Made by a program: the position numbers and the translations under genes
Notes under the pieces: generated by a model
Told to the model about the DNA's origin: nothing
Database searches by the model: none
Seen by the model: the letters and a program-made list of their open reading frames with translations, nothing else
Shown here: in pieces, positions 19,855 through 29,047 of the stretch
Layout: each line of letters opens with the position of its first letter
Position numbering within the stretch: the stretch's first letter is position 1
NCBI GenBank assembly: GCA_937924685.1
Contig: CALEVN010000030.1
Span: 1-29,815, forward strand
Reading direction: 5' to 3'
Source of the DNA: an uncultured Candidatus Altimarinota bacterium
GTDB taxonomy: Bacteria; Patescibacteriota; Gracilibacteria; BD1-5; JAGOOR01
Length of the DNA stretch: 29,815 nucleotides

Positions 19855-22800
19855 TTAGAAACTACAGCTTCCTCCAGTATACCCGTTAGGTTTTTGGAGC
19901 AATGCAGGAAGGGCTGAACCAGCAAGAGTGTCATAGTTTACTTGTGTTGTACAGACAGCATTTCCATCGTTGAGGATGACACGGAGTCTCTCGAGATCAA
20001 CCGTAGCGGCCTGAGCAGGTGTAACTGGGTTTTGAGTAGTATTACTCTGAAGAGTTGAACCATTAAATATTTTACCACTTGTCGTTTGTTTGAAGTGATC
20101 GCCATCGATCATAAGTGATCCTCCTCTGGTGTTGAAGCTATAAATACGTCCATTAATAGTGAGACGGTTACTGAGTTCATTTGGATTATCGATCCAGTTT
20201 TTGGTTGTAGTGGTGGTACCATTCGTGATAGCATTCATCACAGATCAACCATCAGCAATGATCACAGCATCAATACGTGTGACCGATGGATTGATGTAGA
20301 TGTTTCCTCCGTTTGTACCATTACCACGAGCTATAAGAATAAGCGTCTTGTCTGTTCCTGAATAATCAATGTTTGAATTAATCTGGATATTTCCTCCTTC
20401 GACAATGACAGCTTTTGAGCCAGTACCTGTTGGAGTACTGTTGATGCTGAGAGTGTTGCCGGCTATGCTTGAGAAGTAGTAGTATCCATTAGTATTTGGA
20501 GTACTGCTATTTTTGAGTGTGGCAGGTGCTGCCCAGTTGAGAGTATTTGAATTACTCGAATTATATTGATTTGTAACAAGTGTTGTGATGTTACCAGAAA
20601 GAATACCTCGGAAGCAAGTAGCATTGTTACCATTCTCAGAGAGAGAATAACCATACTGGTTTCCTGTTATAGCCGCTTGAAGTGGAGAAATATAAGTCGT
20701 GATAGTTGGAACTGGGTTCATGTTAGTAGATGAGAAACATCCGACAGGATCAGATGGGTAGACACCACGAGTGACGTTTCAGGCGTTGTCCTCAATACAG
20801 TATGCAATAATATAGGGATCACCTGCCTGACTCCCTATATCTATAGAAAATGTTTGACTCATAGACACACCAGCTTCATTTCTATGATAATAGTTGAGGT
20901 TATTCGAAGGACTAATACAGGTCGATCCAAATTCTAGTGAAGCCTGAGCAGATTTCCTTCCTATACGATAGAGAATTGCTCCTGTTGATGTATTCTTATT
21001 AACACCTGCTGGAATACCATTATTTGGTTTCCAGAGACCAGAACCTCCATCAGATGAATCACTGACATTGAGCGTTACAGTGGTTCCTGAAATACTTGCG
21101 GTTACTTTCGGCGGAACAGTGTCGACACCAATATCAGGCGTATAAGCAGGTCCTATATTTCCTGCAGTATCATACACAGTGACAGGATATGGTGCTGTCG
21201 CAGAAGAATTAGTGAGAACACGAGAGTATTTCATAACATCAGGACCAATGGAAGTATTTGAACTTCGGACACCGAGAGACCAAATACCATTGGTATCATT
21301 TTTGAGAGATGGAGAACAGCTACAACTACTTCCATCACTCGTACCAGGTTGATCAGTACAGGTTATAACAGCAGTGATTGGTTGTTTCTGCCAGAGATCA
21401 TATTGGCTCGCATCGAGTTTTGTACCAGCAGAATAATTCGTGAAATATTCGAGAGTTCCTGATGGTGCTTGTGTATCTCGTGAGAGAGTATACAGTGTCG
21501 TCTGAAAACTATTATTATCACCAGAGAAAACTGTCACAGGCATGCCACCAGTTGGAAGCGTCATCACACATGTTTTGACTGGCCCAAGTGCACCAGCAGG
21601 AGTCGATGAAGTACATGTGATAATACGATCCTGATCAACACCATTCACTTTTACTTTGACAGTACGATTACTCGCAGTACTGCTGTAGAGCCATGCGACA
21701 CACTGAGTATAGTCTGTGCTCTCTTCGTTACATCCTATGTCATAGGTAAAATCAGTCCTATCTGTACAGACAGCATTTGATGAAGGAGTGATAATAAATG
21801 TCTGTGGTGTCGAACATTCAGCACCAACACAGGCACGCACACGACAACTATTGTTCGTACTATATCCATCACCGATCTTCACTGCACAGTATGCATCAGT
21901 CGAGCTTGAGAAAGTATAGTTCTGCGTCTGTGTTGAGACAGGTCAGATGGCGATACCATTAAAGAGATCTGAAATAATTTTATCATATTGGAGATAGGCT
22001 GGTGTTTGAGCCCCGATAACAAGTCTGTACGGATTTGTCACAACAGTTGATGCGAGACGACTACCACAACGGAATGATGCATCAAAAGATGTCGCATTCC
22101 ACATATCGTCAGAAAGAGTATTACCTTTGTAACCATATATACGGCTACATCCCTGTACATCACCAGTATCTTTTACCTCCATAGGTTTCGTACAAGTACC
22201 AGCTGTCATAGTAGTAGCATCAGTACTCGCTGATGTACCATAGAGACAAGTAACAGTGTAAGTACCAGTAGCAAGTGGTCCAGTATGTTTTACCATAGTA
22301 CCAACCGTGTAGAGACCAGAAATAAATGTATCAGCTGATGTACCTCCGGTCTTTGTGATTTTATATCGAAAGTGTGTCTTTGTATTATCGATAGCATCAC
22401 ACTGGATAAGTGGTTGATCAATATTGGTCTTAAGTTGTGAAGGAGCTGACGTTGCACAAGTGTTATTACATGTAGCAGCACAAGTACCATCACTACATTT
22501 CTGCTGTCCTGACGGACATGAACACTCATCAAGTGTACGAGCACATGTATTTTGGATCTCACAATAAACAGGCTTTGTGCTCGGACAATACCATTCACAT
22601 TTTTGAGGATCAGTACATGCACCTGCGTCTGCACGACGAACGCGAGCGACATCTTCATGACCATTAATTTTTGTATCATCCGTACAGTACTGAGCATCAG
22701 CGGGGACAGTACCAGTACAGACAAGAGCCTGACATTTTTTGATTGTACCAGTTGAGCTACAATTATTTGCTACCGGTGGAGCAACTGTAAGTGTCGGAGC

Positions 22801-24273
22801 TGCGGTACATGCATTACCACCAGAGAGAGTAATAGCTGTTACAGCACCATTCGCAACAGTTGCAACGGCTGTAGGAAGTGTCGTACATGCGTTACCAGTT
22901 ACTGTAACCACAGGAGCAGTAGAATATCCAGAACCACCATTCACGACAGTGGCTACCGTACCTGCAGCATTTGATGTTGCTGTTGCTGTGGTACCGGTAG
23001 TACTGAGAACGATACCTGTTACTTTTTTAGTCGCTGTATCAATAGTCGCTGTTGCTGTGACAGGTGTCGAACAAGTACCGCCTGTGACGGTAACATTTGG
23101 AGCGACTGTATATCCAGAACCACCATTTGTGACATTGACAGCGAGACTCGTACCATTCACGGTAGCAGTGACAGTAGCCGTAGTACCAGCCGTAGTACCA
23201 GTAGGAGGAGCTATAGTAAGAGTCGGAGCTGCAGTACAAGAAGCTATACCAGTAGGTGCTGCAATAACCAAAATCGGAGCTGCAGTACAACCAACTGCTC
23301 CAGCAAGTGTCACACTTGTCACAGTTTTTGTCGTGGTATCTACAACAGCCGTTGCAGTAGGTTTCGTGGTACAATTACCTCCCGTAACAGTAACCATAGG
23401 AGTCGCTATATATCCAGATCCACCTCCGACAACAGTTGCGGTAGTACCAGTAATATTTGAAGTCGCAGTAGCAGTAACACCAGTAGCAGAAACAGTAATA
23501 TTTGATATTACACCAGTTGTTGCGTTGACTGTGGCTTTTATATTTGGATAAAAATTACATGTTCCTCCGGTAAGCGTCACTACTGGATCACCTGTATATC
23601 CAGAACCAGCATTGGTAACGGTAGCAACTGTACCAGTAGCATTAAGTGTAGCTGTTGCCTGTGTACCTTGATTATTACCTGTCGGAGCAGCCACAGTAAA
23701 TGTCGGAGCAACCGTACATGAAACAGTCGTCGCTGTCGTCGTGCCGCCTGTCGCTGTACAAGTACTCGATACCATACGGTAACCATCATTACAGGTATAT
23801 TCACAACCATTCGCAGTATCTGCAACGCTGTTATTATTAGAGAAAACAAGGTCTTTTAAGAAGTCTTGAGCAAGAGGAAAAATCGGAGGATTCACCTCTG
23901 GAGCATTTTCATATGGTTGCTCATGGGCAGATATAAATGCAGCATTCGAGACATCAATTCCCGTGTTGTCTTTACAGGTATACGTCGGTGCACATTCTTT
24001 TTTAATCCATGTACCCTCACCTTCTGGGACACATTCACCAAATTCATCATGATGTTCACCATCATCATTTACAAGGCTATGAACAGTTTGCGTACCATCA
24101 AATTGTTTCTGACCAAAACATGAACCATTCGTGACTGGCTCAGTCACATCTTTGATAATCGTACATGCTTGAAGGGTAGTACCGAGGTCTTCATTTGCAT
24201 AGACAGAATAGAGTCAGACGCATCCGAGCGCTATAGCTACGATGAGTGAGAGAAGAGAAAAACGTAAACGCAT
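19855..24273 (-). CDS. Giant Cys-rich modular surface protein (copy 2) with G-S-G-Y repeats
   Basis: 1472 residues. Signal peptide 1-26 (LLSLIVAIALGCVGLYSVYA). A short Cys-containing head with C-E-Y-T-C-N-D-G-Y near residue 158 is followed by a Thr/Val/Ala/Gly-rich repeat block (about 175-505) with four G-S-G-Y units. Then come Q-K-C-E-W-Y-C-P near 560, a Cys cluster, an Ig-like stretch ending G-C-S-R-I-Y-G-Y-K-G-N-T-L and F-D-A-S-F-R-C-G-S (about 705-735), Ig-like segments (about 800-1165, ITAVITCTDQPGTSDGSSC), and the C-terminal module with NIQINSNIDYSGTDKTLIL, I-N-P-S-V-T-R-I-D-A-V-I-I-A-D-G and a final G-G-S-C-S-F. Apart from the repeats the order matches copy 1. Positions where one copy has TGA and the other GGA confirm the code. 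It lies 17 bases after its partner lipoprotein gene and 8 bases before the second cassette. Confidence 0.88.
22760..23735 (-). repeat. Protein-coding tandem repeat block (G-S-G-Y units)
   Basis: Within copy 2 of the giant protein two unit types recur: G-S-G-Y-x(3)-P-x-V-T-x-T-G-x-x-C (four times, DNA anchors TATCCAGA near 23596, 23409, 23112 and 22927) and C-T-[AV]-A-P-x-[LF]-x-[IV]-A (five times). Spacing between anchors is 187, 297 and 185 bases. Such G-S-G-Y repeats are common in bacterial exported adhesin-like proteins. Copy 1 has nothing in the matching place. Confidence 0.8.
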
Positions 24274-24290
24274 AAAAAGAGAATTAGATA

Positions 24291-25553
24291 TTATCGTTGA
24301 GTGTCGTAGATAGTGTAGAAAGTGGATTCGACATTATATGGAGCATCAGGATTTTCAGAGGCAAATCGCATACCGACATTATCCCAATATCCTGTCACAC
24401 GATCAAATACCCAAAAACCTGGAATAAGGCCGAGATTACCGTGATCAAAAAACCACTTATTTGTAATTGGATATTTTCCTGGTTCTTTTACACCATCTTG
24501 ATAAGCGATTTTATAGAGTTCGAGAAATTCTGGCTTTGTCGTCTTCTCATCAGTTTCTCGTTTCGAAGTAGCAATAGTCATAGGATGAGAGCGAAGAACA
24601 TCCAGACGTGTCCCATCTTCAGCAGTAAAAATAATATATGGCATACCATAGGTCACAAAGAGCTGAGTAGCAAATCCTTCTATGCCATCAAATGCATCGG
24701 CATCGAGGAGGAATCCTCCTGATTTACGATCAAATTCAAAGACCATAGCAGTGACCTTGCCTCGATACGGAGTAGTTCCTTTGACGATAGCATCAAGAGG
24801 AATCATATACTTGGTATAGGGAGTAACAATAGAATACCCTGTTGCTGTTTTCTCTGTATTTTTCCCTGATATAGTTTGATTTGCTGTATCGATCGTCACA
24901 GTCTCAAATGGTGTTGTGAGAGTGAAGTTTTGTGTGAATTCTTGTTTGTTATCAGACGCACGAATAGTGTCGACGATGTTGATTTTTTTGACACCTATCA
25001 TGTATTTCGGAGAAGAAGCCTGAAGACGAAGAACAGATGGAGACTGTGTATCAAATGTGAGAGAATACTTCCCCGACTTATCAGCCGTTGTTTTAAACTC
25101 CGTTCCAAGCACCTCGACAGAAATACCAGGAAGTGCATGTCCAAGAGAATCACGAACAATACCTGAAACGGTGACATGTGTTAATGCCTTTGTACAGGTC
25201 GTCGTATCAACCTTACAAAGTTCTTTTGCAAGTGTATCTTTCATAGAAAAATTACCTTCCAGTGTTGCCAGATAAATATAAGCTCGGAGGAGATTGACCG
25301 AACGATCACCATTTTTATATGCCTCAATGATATTTTTTTTCGTATCAAAGTAGATACTTCTCTCTCCAGGTTGTGTCGCTCCATGGAGACGAAGACCATT
25401 TATGTACTCTGATTGAAGTCGGAGAGATTGTTCCATCTCGGTGAGAGGTTTTTCTGGAGGAGCTATGACAGCTCTTTTTTGCTGCGGGAAAAGGCTACAA
25501 GAAGAGCACACAAAAAGACACACCAACGGAAGTATATAGGTTTTTTTGGTCAT
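24291..25553 (-). CDS. Lipoprotein with carboxypeptidase-regulatory-like domain (cassette copy 2)
   Basis: 420 residues, no internal TGA. N-terminal lipoprotein signal (YILPLVCLFVCSSC) with lipobox C-S-S-C. A helical segment (IIEAYKNGDRSVNLLRAYIYLATLE) matches SILDAYAAGARDEATIQSFL in the 475-residue paralogue. A carboxypeptidase-regulatory-like beta domain follows at about residues 125-205 (VSGIVRDSLGHALPGISVEV; KSGKYSLTFD), then a beta-rich C-terminal part (YIIFTAEDGTRLDVL; FWVFDRVTGYWDNVGM). Domains of this fold usually act as extracellular spacers or binding modules, not enzymes. It is first in the four-gene (-) operon and lies 17 bases before the giant partner. Probably exposed on the outer membrane leaflet or cell surface. 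Confidence 0.86.
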   Translation of the reverse strand: MTKKTYILPLVCLFVCSSCSLFPQQKRAVIAPPEKPLTEMEQSLRLQSEYINGLRLHGATQPGERSIYFDTKKNIIEAYKNGDRSVNLLRAYIYLATLEGNFSMKDTLAKELCKVDTTTCTKALTHVTVSGIVRDSLGHALPGISVEVLGTEFKTTADKSGKYSLTFDTQSPSVLRLQASSPKYMIGVKKINIVDTIRASDNKQEFTQNFTLTTPFETVTIDTANQTISGKNTEKTATGYSIVTPYTKYMIPLDAIVKGTTPYRGKVTAMVFEFDRKSGGFLLDADAFDGIEGFATQLFVTYGMPYIIFTAEDGTRLDVLRSHPMTIATSKRETDEKTTKPEFLELYKIAYQDGVKEPGKYPITNKWFFDHGNLGLIPGFWVFDRVTGYWDNVGMRFASENPDAPYNVESTFYTIYDTQR

Positions 25554-25573
25554 AGAAAAATAGTAATAGCTCT

Positions 25574-25601
25574 ATTCTATGCAGAAACACCGTGTCACAA
25601 A
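25574..25601 (-). promoter_or_regulatory. Putative promoter of the surface-protein cassette operon
   Basis: Minus strand: TTTGTG (25601-25596), 16 bases, TAGAAT (25579-25574), 20 bases before the ATG at 25553. The rest of the 147-base gap (25554-25700) shows no gene or convincing hairpin. Confidence 0.35.
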
Positions 25602-25700
25602 GTAGTAAAAGAACAAAATAATTGACAATAGATAATGATGATTGGAGTAAAAAATCATCTTGCGAAAACAAGAGGATTTTTGAGAGTGTGAAGAAAGTTT

Positions 25701-26531
25701 TTAGCTCTTCGGTACTACATCAGGATAGACATGATTCATAGCATCATCTCGGATATATCTGAGTTTTTTTGCATTATCATTGATGATGAGGACACATCAG
25801 TTATCAAATGAATCAGGAGCTGTACCACCAGAGAGATCAAATTTTGTTTTATATTTATATGTACTGGTTACTGTCTGCCCTTGGACAAATTTCTGACCAT
25901 CAAAATCATATGTCGTAATACTATACGGATTACAATTCCCCTCTTGGCCGACACGAGCGTATATCTCATATTTTTTACCATCTCGTACGATAAGTCCGAC
26001 TCATCCCTCAAGTGAAGAAATGATACCTCCTGTGAGATCAACTATCTCTCCGTTTTTATAAGTGAGGAGTTGCTTGTAGACAGTCCATGGTCCACCACAC
26101 CCATTTGTCTCAGAAACAATCTCCATATCAGGAAGTCCGTCACCAGTCACATCGGTTGGTTGTTCTTTGAACGATTCTATACGTCCTTGTTTTCCAGCAA
26201 GAATGAGAGTATGTGCGAGAAACCACTTATCTTCTTCATGATTATACTTGAGCGTCAAAAGTCGTGCACGATCTGTCGTAGAACATCCACTCGTAGGATT
26301 GAGTATCATGAGTACTTCCTCATCACTATCTGCATCGACGTTTGCATGAAATACATTTGGCGTATCAGCTTTGCGAGGCATAAGCTGAAAACCAGGCTGA
26401 TAAAATGACACCAGCTCCTCCTCTGTAATAGGTCTCACGGGAGTAAGTGGTGGTTGATTATTTTTCTGCGAGAGACTACAAGCGCTGAGTACCAAGACAG
26501 CAACTGTTGCTAATAAAAAATGTGATTTCAT
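25701..26531 (-). CDS. FG-GAP/VCBS-like lipoprotein
   Basis: 276 residues. Starting at ATG 26531 gives MKSHFLLATVAVLVLSAC, a lipoprotein signal with lipobox L-S-A-C; a start 14 codons upstream would spoil it. The body has A-N-V-D-A-D-S-D-E-E-V-L-M-I-L and D-V-T-G-D-G-L-P-D-M-E-I-V, the Asp-rich calcium-loop pattern of FG-GAP/VCBS beta-propeller-type repeats in secreted proteins. The codon after S-S-L-E-G is TGA=Gly (26003-26001), and the frame continues for about 100 more residues to TAA. It is transcribed alone from its own promoter, upstream of the giant-protein cassettes. Exact role unknown; a surface-exposed binding protein is likely. Confidence 0.82.
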
Positions 26532-26555
26532 AGAACAAGGATAAAAAGTAATTCT

Positions 26556-26583
26556 ATTATAGAGAAGTTTCACGGACTACAAA
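26556..26583 (-). promoter_or_regulatory. Putative promoter of the FG-GAP-like lipoprotein gene
   Basis: Minus strand: TTTGTA (26583-26578), 16 bases, a perfect TATAAT (26561-26556), 24 bases before the ATG at 26531. The remaining bases of the gap up to 26638 show nothing else. Confidence 0.5.
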
Positions 26584-26638
26584 AAAAGAGAAAAACATTT
26601 CGAGCAAAAATCATTCTAACAATTCTTTTGAATCAATT

Positions 26639-27790
26639 TTAATTACAGCGTTTTTGAACCTTTGATACTTTAGCGCCCCATGCGGTAGTCGCATTCAATA
26701 CATTATTATTACTTGCATCTATAACGTACAGAACTTCTTTATTGTCTGACTTAAGATAATACCATCCTGCATTTGCAATAGCATTTGCAGATTTATAAAT
26801 TACATCATACCAATGAGTTTGAGAAAAACCTGGGATGACAGAGTTTCCTCCCAATCAACTCACTCTGAATCTGTATTCACAATTATCAATATCAAAAGAG
26901 CTGGTATCTGTTAGAGGAACATCAACCCAGCTCGATGATACCGTTCCAGAAGAACCATAAACACCACACACAGCATAGGCAGTTGGACGTGTAGGATATT
27001 CCGCACTTGTAGGACTGATGTCTCAATTATACGCTATACCTCCGCACGCCCATCCACTTAAATCACTCTTTGGAGCATTGTGAATAAAGCTATTTCGCGT
27101 ATTAGGATACGTACAACCTCATGATATAATTTTCTTACCTGCAGGACAATTTGCTTCTGACCAACGATTTGCATAACTGGTACCAGCAGCAGCTCATACA
27201 TCCTGAGAAGTAACTACTTCGACATTTGATATTCCACCGCCTGCTGCGCTATCACCTCCACAGAGTTTTTCTATTTTTGTGATACCACCTGAAGGGGCAT
27301 ATCCAACACCATCTATACGATAGACTGTTTTAGAAGTAGAGGAAATATGATGTACCTGTGTATCTATCCACCAAATAAGCTGTTTTGAGTCTACAGCATT
27401 TGGAAAATAATATGGTGAGGTACCGAGATATGGAATATGACCTACGTTTCATGTTTTATAACGATAGAGACAAGTTGGATCAAAATCAGAAGTATCATTT
27501 AATGGTACATCGACCCAACCAGCACCTCCAGAACCGCCACCTTCACCCACTAATTCCAGTACCCTATTCCACTCTCCTGCTGTCAGGATATCTCCTGTTT
27601 TCTTTCCTTTGACTGGATCAGAAGTGAGACCTGTATCAGTCGGATTAAGGCTCGTAGCAAGAGTGAAACTATGAGCCACTGCTTTCATTTTATCAACGAT
27701 GGAAGATGTAGCTCAAACTGATTGAGCATAGATACCAGTGACGACTCAGAGAGTGAGAAGCGAGGCGGAGATAAGGAGGGGTTTTTTCAT
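26639..27790 (-). CDS. Secreted protein with W-V-D-V-P repeats
   Basis: 383 residues. N-terminal signal (MKKPLLISASLLTLGVVTG, with the last-but-few Gly as TGA) followed by a conserved block K-T-G-D-I-L-T-A-G-E-W-N-R-V-L-E-L. A Gly-rich hinge (GEGGGSGGAG) leads into two units of W-V-D-V-P-L-x-D-T-[SA]-x-F-D-x(2)-C-x-Y-R-[YF], one near residue 93 and one near residue 290, and the protein ends K-V-Q-K-R-C-N. I recognise no named family for the units. The first 75 or so residues are almost identical to those of the 405-residue neighbour, which it follows by 28 bases. It is the last gene of the group that starts with the truncated giant protein. Confidence 0.8.
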
Positions 27791-27795
27791 AAGAA
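27564..27795 (-). repeat. 232-bp direct repeat, copy A (5' end of the 383-residue gene)
   Basis: Matches 28810-29041 with two differences in 232 bases by eye, both silent. It covers the start codon, signal peptide and the K-T-G-D-I-L-T-A-G-E-W-N block. The identity ends abruptly where the two proteins diverge. Confidence 0.92.
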
Positions 27796-27818
27796 ATTAA
27801 GAGTGATAAAAAAGTAGA

Positions 27819-29036
27819 TTAATTACAGCGTTTTTGCATTTTTGTAACATTTACCTCGGTAGTGTGGGTGAAGACACCTGCAGTATCTTTGTATCCGTAT
27901 TGGTTTTTATTACTACTACGAACACCATATAACGTTGTTCATGAAAAAAGTCCTGATAAGTATTTACTTGATACTCCCATTGGATAATAATAAGCACTTG
28001 TATCGGACATCCATGCTGTATTTGGAGCGCTCAATAGACTAAGTGAGTACCGATATTCACACGTTTTATCATAGTCAGCAGTATCTGTGAGAGGTACATC
28101 GACCCAAGAACTGCTTGCCACTGAAGCACTACTAGAATAAGTACAACGTCCTGCTGCACAAATAGCTGCTATATTTGTAGCGCCACATGACCCCACTCTA
28201 TCTGCTCGACCAAGTACTCCGGTAGATGGATCAAAGAAAACACCGATACCTTCTGCTTGTGTATATCAGACTACATTATTACCTGTGAGGTCTAGAGTTA
28301 AAGTTTGAGTTCATCCAGCCCAACCACCATAACCATCGCACACAATTGCATCTGGCCAATCAGTAATACCACTCGGAATAGCTAATGGATGACCGCTCGC
28401 TCGAACGGCTGCAGCCCTTGATGAAACCTGAGATCAAGCTCCAGCTGTACTTCCACCAGTTTGGGCGACACATCGAACTTTTCCAGCTCCATCTGCCGCA
28501 TTAGATACACTCCAGTATCAATCAGAGAGACGCATAGAAGCAAAATAATCTTTTATAATATACGTTGACGCACCTACACTTACATCAAAATCAGCAACCC
28601 AAACCATATCTTGTGAATACTTTGGATCAATAAAATTAACTAGGTCACCATACGTCGGAAATTTCCAGTTTGTAATACCATTCTCGGTAAGATTTCGACA
28701 ATAATTCACTGCATCTACGAGGTTAGTGTACGCTGTTGGACTCATCTCACTCATAACCATTTTACTACTTCCGCCACCCCCACCCCCTTCACCCACGAGT
28801 TCTAACATTCTATTCCACTCTCCTGCTGTCAGGATATCTCCTGTTTTCTTTCCTTTGACTGGATCAGAAGTGAGACCTGTATCAGTCGGATTAAGGCTCG
28901 TAGCAAGAGTGAAACTATGAGCCACTGCTTTCATTTTATCAACGATGGAAGATGTAGCTCAAACTGATTGAGCATAGATACCAGTGACGACTCAGAGAGT
29001 GAGAAGAGAGGCGGAGATGAGGAGGGGTTTTTTCAT
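27819..29036 (-). CDS. Secreted protein with Lcl/DUF1566-like and W-V-D-V-P domains
   Basis: 405 residues. The same signal peptide and T-A-G-E-W-N-R block as its neighbour, then a hinge GEGGGGGGSS. About residues 110-180 follow the Lcl C-terminal/DUF1566 pattern: D-A-V-N-Y-C-R-N-L-T-E-N-G-I-T-N-W-K-F-P-T-Y-G-D-L and, after a TGA=Gly, Y-W-S-V-S-N-A-A ending V-R-C-V-A. In other bacteria such domains occur in exported lectin-like or adhesive proteins. One W-V-D-V-P-L-T-D-T-A-D-Y-D-K-T-C-E-Y-R-Y unit lies near residue 315, and the C-terminus is K-M-Q-K-R-C-N. It starts 11 bases after the stop of the truncated giant protein, so the two are likely co-transcribed. Confidence 0.82.
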
Positions 29037-29041
29037 AAGAA
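28810..29041 (-). repeat. 232-bp direct repeat, copy B (5' end of the 405-residue gene)
   Basis: Partner of 27564-27795, offset 1246 bases. See copy A for content and extent. Confidence 0.92.
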
Positions 29042-29047
29042 GAGAAA

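Noticed and set aside
22739..23551. 270-codon (+) frame, Val/Ala/Pro rich
   Set aside because: It is the reverse complement of the G-S-G-Y repeat block in the giant protein; low-complexity repeats give long open frames on the other strand.
22760..23735. Possible CRISPR or non-coding repeat array
   Set aside because: Repeat spacing is irregular (187, 297, 185 bases), the units are imperfect, and all stay in the reading frame of a protein.
14301..24273. String of broken genes or pseudogenes
   Set aside because: All interruptions are TGA in a constant frame; with TGA as Gly two single full-length proteins result.
26584..26638. Terminator after the 383-residue gene
   Set aside because: Only a 4-base ATTC/GAAT stem is visible, too weak to call.
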